From Holothuria scabra (lineage: Eukaryota > Echinodermata > Holothuroidea > Aspidochirotida > Holothuriidae): a stretch of 64,000 bases of DNA. Below are positions 60,730 to 64,000 of this stretch, piece by piece (the first letter of the stretch is position 1; each line of letters opens with the position of its first letter). The stretch lies in the NCBI GenBank assembly GCA_037179385.1, contig CM074187.1, positions 16,431,450-16,495,449 on the forward strand. The letters are read 5' to 3'. Below the pieces are notes generated by a model that saw only the letters and a program-made list of their open reading frames with translations, had not been told where the DNA came from and ran no database searches. The position numbers and the translations under genes were made by a program.

Positions 60730-62400
60730 GTTCACACAACAACAAAAAGTCAACATTTCCAAAGAGTGCCATCACTTTTGTACAGGAAAGTGCAAGTCTA
60801 AAATGGCGCCGTAAGTCATGTTCGCACACGTAAGTATGTGGCAAAAATGTTGGTATTTTGCACTGAGTTTATATCATCTTTTCACAGTAAAAACCCATCC
60901 CGCATTTACTGAAGCTTTCTTCAGACCACGTGCACTTTTTAACATTCCACCAACTGTTGTATTCCCGCCTGACCCTATGTTATATTGTCAGTTATTTCAT
61001 GAAACACTCCCACACCGCTGTTTTGATGCAGCTTGCTTGCGATGCAGTGTTCAATACATGTTCAGCGCTCACGTGTGTGTCATAGTAGCGATCTGTACAA
61101 TTGCACTGTAAACGGCCCACCAGCCGCAAACAGCACAACCAAGCCCTATTTTCCTGCATAAATTAAGGAATTCCCAGCATTCCTACCGTAAAGTTATTTA
61201 CAGTAGGACTTATGGAATGTTATCGTATGACGTCGTTACGAACGTAAACAATTACGCACGTGGTCCCATGCATGCAGTAGACTTGCGTGCGTATCGGTTT
61301 TTACCATTAAACAAGGGACCATGTTTTGCTCGGTGACATCATATGCACACGATCTATTGCAAAATTTGAATTGCCTCTGCATTGTGATTGGTTCAAATAC
61401 GTTGATTCTGAGCCAGCCAATCACAACTCGCGCCATCGCCTATGGGATTTAGTGTGTGAAAATACCAGACCTCCGAACGAATTTCCCCATTGAGTTTGCG
61501 TTATGACGATCGCACTTCCCAGGCTTACATAGCCCACCTGTGCAGCCGGCCAAGCCCCGTGCTAAATTCACCAAGAAACGGCAGCACAAATCTCTGCGTA
61601 CTTGGATTTTTTCGGGGTCTAACTTAAGTGCATTTCATTTGCTGATTATTTTGAAACAAGACGGTAAAGTTTGGACAAGAAGTGGCAAAATTACGGGGAT
61701 ATTTATATCAGAAAGAAACCATAAGATAACGTTAATCGAATCCATTTTTTTGCTGTCCAAGACTGCTAAAAATTAGATTGTTATTTTTACGTGCATCATA
61801 GGGTTGACTTCTACAGTACAGTACATTATCGCAACTACAACCCAGTCGGTTCAAAGAACTGCGTATGCTTATTCATAAAAGTCAACATGGAATGTTCCAT
61901 TTTATATGATATTGGGCAAACAACAAAATGGCGGGAATTATCTGGTGCTAACGATCGTATTTTTACGGGTTAAATTTTTCCCAAATACTGCTACTAACAA
62001 TGAAAAATAATGAAATTTATGGAGGTGTAGCATGATAAAATATTTCGATTAGCTACAGTGGGAAGACTTATTCAAATATACTTTTGTGCCCTAATCATGG
62101 TCTCGCGGAGGTTTTATTGCCATACAGATACAGGGCTTGGTAACTTTTGTTACAGCTCCCTGCTTGTCTTGTGGCTTTCTTTTCGCTTGGTAACCTCTGA
62201 AACATGCCGCTAATTTCTAAAATTGTGCTTGGGTGTTGCTATTGAAGGGATTAGGAGACGAGCACACGAAGTTCTGCCAACGAAAGTAACAATGGGTGCG
62301 CCACTTGTCACTCATCATAATGTACTTAATTCGGGAGGGGGGCTGCCGCGGAATTAATCCGTTCAATCAAACGGCCGATTTTAAAACGCTTTTTGGTTTC
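60730..62400. other. CCT5 intron 4, no recognised feature
   Basis: Short frames only. None has chaperonin similarity, so the next CCT5 exon (expected to begin near VNSCHRQMA) is not in this part. Confidence 0.5.
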
Positions 62401-62430
62401 GATGAAAGAGAAACCTATGCATTCATGATG

Positions 62431-62531
62431 GCGTGTGTGTGTATGTATGTGTGTATGTGCGTGTGTGTGTGTGTATGTGTGTGTGTATGTGTGTGTGTGT
62501 GTATGTGTGGATGTATGTGTGTGTGTGTGTT
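62431..62531. repeat. (TG)n microsatellite
   Basis: About 100 bp of TG repeats with TA interruptions, directly left of the 145-bp satellite array. Confidence 0.9.
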
Positions 62532-62550
62532 TGTGACACTTTGCTCGTTA

Positions 62551-64000
62551 ACACGATATCTCAAGATAGGAATGTCCGACAGTTTTCAAACTTGGTACAT
62601 AGATGCGCCATATTGAGAGAAAGAACCCTATTGTTTTTGGCAGAGGTCAAAGGTCATCTGGCGTCACAGGGGGTCAAAGTCTGAAAATCTCATTAACACG
62701 ATATCTCAAGATAGGAAGCTTGGTTGGATTTCATATTTGGTATGTTGATGCGTTATAGTCAGGAGATGGTCCCTATTGTTTTTTGCGGAGGTCAAAGGTC
62801 ATCTGGGGTCACCGGGGGTCAAAGTCTGAAAATCTCGTTAACACGATATCTCAAGATAGGAAGCTTGGTTGGATTTCATATATGGTATGTTGATGCGTTA
62901 TAGTCAGGAGATGGTCCCTATTGTTTTTTGCGGAGGTCAAAGGTCATCTGGGGTCACTGGGGGTCAAAGTCTGAAAATCTCGTTAACACGATATCTCAAG
63001 GTAGGAAGCTTGGTTGGATTTCATATTTGGTATGTTGATGCGTTTTAGTCAGGAGATGGTCCCTATTGTTTTTTGCGGAGGTCAAAGGTCATCTGGGGTC
63101 ACTGGGGGTCAAAGTCTGAAAATCTTGTTAACACGATATCTCAAGGTAGGAAGCTTGGTTGGATTTCATATTTGGTATGTTGATGAGTTTTAGTCAGGAG
63201 ATGGTCCCTATTGTTTTTTGCGGAGGTCAAAGGTCATCTGGGGTCACTGGGGGACAAAGTCTGAAAATCTTGTTAACACGATATCTCAAGATAGGAAGCT
63301 TGGTTGGATTTCATATTTGGTATGTTGATGCGTTATAGTCAGGAGATGGTCCCTATTGTTTTTTGCGGAGGTCAAAGGTCATCTGGGGTCACTGGGGGTC
63401 AAAGTCTGAAAATCTCATTAACATGATATCTCAAGATAGGAAGCTTAGTTGGATTTCATATTTGGTATGTAGATGCATTTCAGTCAGGAGATGGTCCCTA
63501 TTGTTTTTTGCAGAGGTCAAAGATCATCTGGGGTCACTGTGGGTCAAAGTCTTTAAATCTCGTTAACACGATATCTCAAGATAGAAAGCTTGGTTGGATT
63601 TCATATTTGGTATGTTGATGAGTTTTAGTCAGGAGATGGTCCCTATTGTTTTTTGCGGAGGTCAAAGGTCATCTGGGGTCACTGGGGTCAAAGTCTGAAA
63701 ATCTAGATTAACACGATATCTCAAGATAGGAAGCTTGGTTGGATTTCATATATGGTATGTTGATGCGTTATAGTCAGGAGATGGTCCCTATTGTTTTTTG
63801 CGGAGGTCAAAGGTCATCTGGGGTCACCGGGGGTCAAAGTCTGAAAATCTCGTTAACACGATATCTCAAGATAGGAAGCTTGGTTGGATTTCATATTTGG
63901 TATGTTGATGCATTTCAGTCAGGAGATGGTCCCTATTGTTTTTTGCGGAGGTCAAAGGTCATCTGGGGTCACTGTGGGTCAAAGTCTTAAAATCTCAAGT
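62551..64000 (+). repeat. 145-bp satellite array, about 10 monomers, continues off the edge
   Basis: The word GAAGCTTGGTTGGATTTCAT or a one-base variant recurs at 62715, 62860, 63005, 63150, 63295, 63440, 63585, 63730 and 63875: an exact 145-bp period with only a few percent divergence. Each monomer has ACACGATATCTCAAG, GTCAGGAGATGGTCCCTATT, GAGGTCAAAGGTCATCTGGG and GGGGTCAAAGTCTGAAAATC. Open frames through it are by-products, since 145 is not a multiple of three. Located in CCT5 intron 4. Confidence 0.95.

Noticed and set aside
62296..64000. Frames of 67-106 codons through the TG microsatellite and satellite
   Set aside because: They arise from repeat sequence; the 145-bp period shifts frame each unit, and codons show no protein-like pattern.

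Overview
The window is eukaryotic nuclear DNA: AT-rich, intron-rich, with GT-AG exons widely separated by introns full of short transposons, SINEs and LINE fragments. The two recognisable genes are animal genes. The mix of CR1- and L2-like LINEs, tRNA-derived SINEs, many small inverted-repeat elements and an over-used TAGGCCTA-type word suggests an invertebrate deuterostome, most likely an echinoderm. That placement is an inference from style, not a species identification.

Layout. 1-9.5 kb: no gene recognised and few repeats. 9.5-16 kb: intergenic, repeat-bearing, ending in a 1.55 kb inverted-repeat element packed with small palindromes. 16.8-42.3 kb (+): a complete TMEM245 gene (AI-2E transporter-like family), rebuilt here as 16 coding exons giving 831 residues, every junction phase-consistent. 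A 3'UTR intron begins at the base after the stop codon, and the 3'UTR probably runs to about 46.96 kb. 51.3-55.0 kb (-): the first two coding exons of a small gene that looks like a ciliary/sperm microtubule inner protein; a CR1-like LINE sits in its first intron and that intron's neighbour has a GC donor. About 565 bp away, head-to-head on the + strand, is CCT5 (chaperonin TCP-1 epsilon, first four exons, residues 1-141), which continues past the right edge. Its last visible intron ends in a 145-bp tandem satellite.

The two named genes are housekeeping genes with no shared pathway. The CCT5/minus-gene pair probably shares a bidirectional promoter.

The most interesting signals lie in the introns. 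There are two decayed copies of TMEM245 exons (6 and 13), each about 0.2 kb upstream of the working exon. Two different inverted-repeat elements are built from arrays of palindromes or hairpins. Two hAT-type MITEs keep perfect 8-bp target duplications. A MITE family carries telomere-like TAACCC words. One 145-bp satellite occurs as an old array in TMEM245 and a young array in CCT5, and nearly every young monomer carries a perfect DR1 nuclear-receptor motif. No prokaryotic, viral or CRISPR system was seen.
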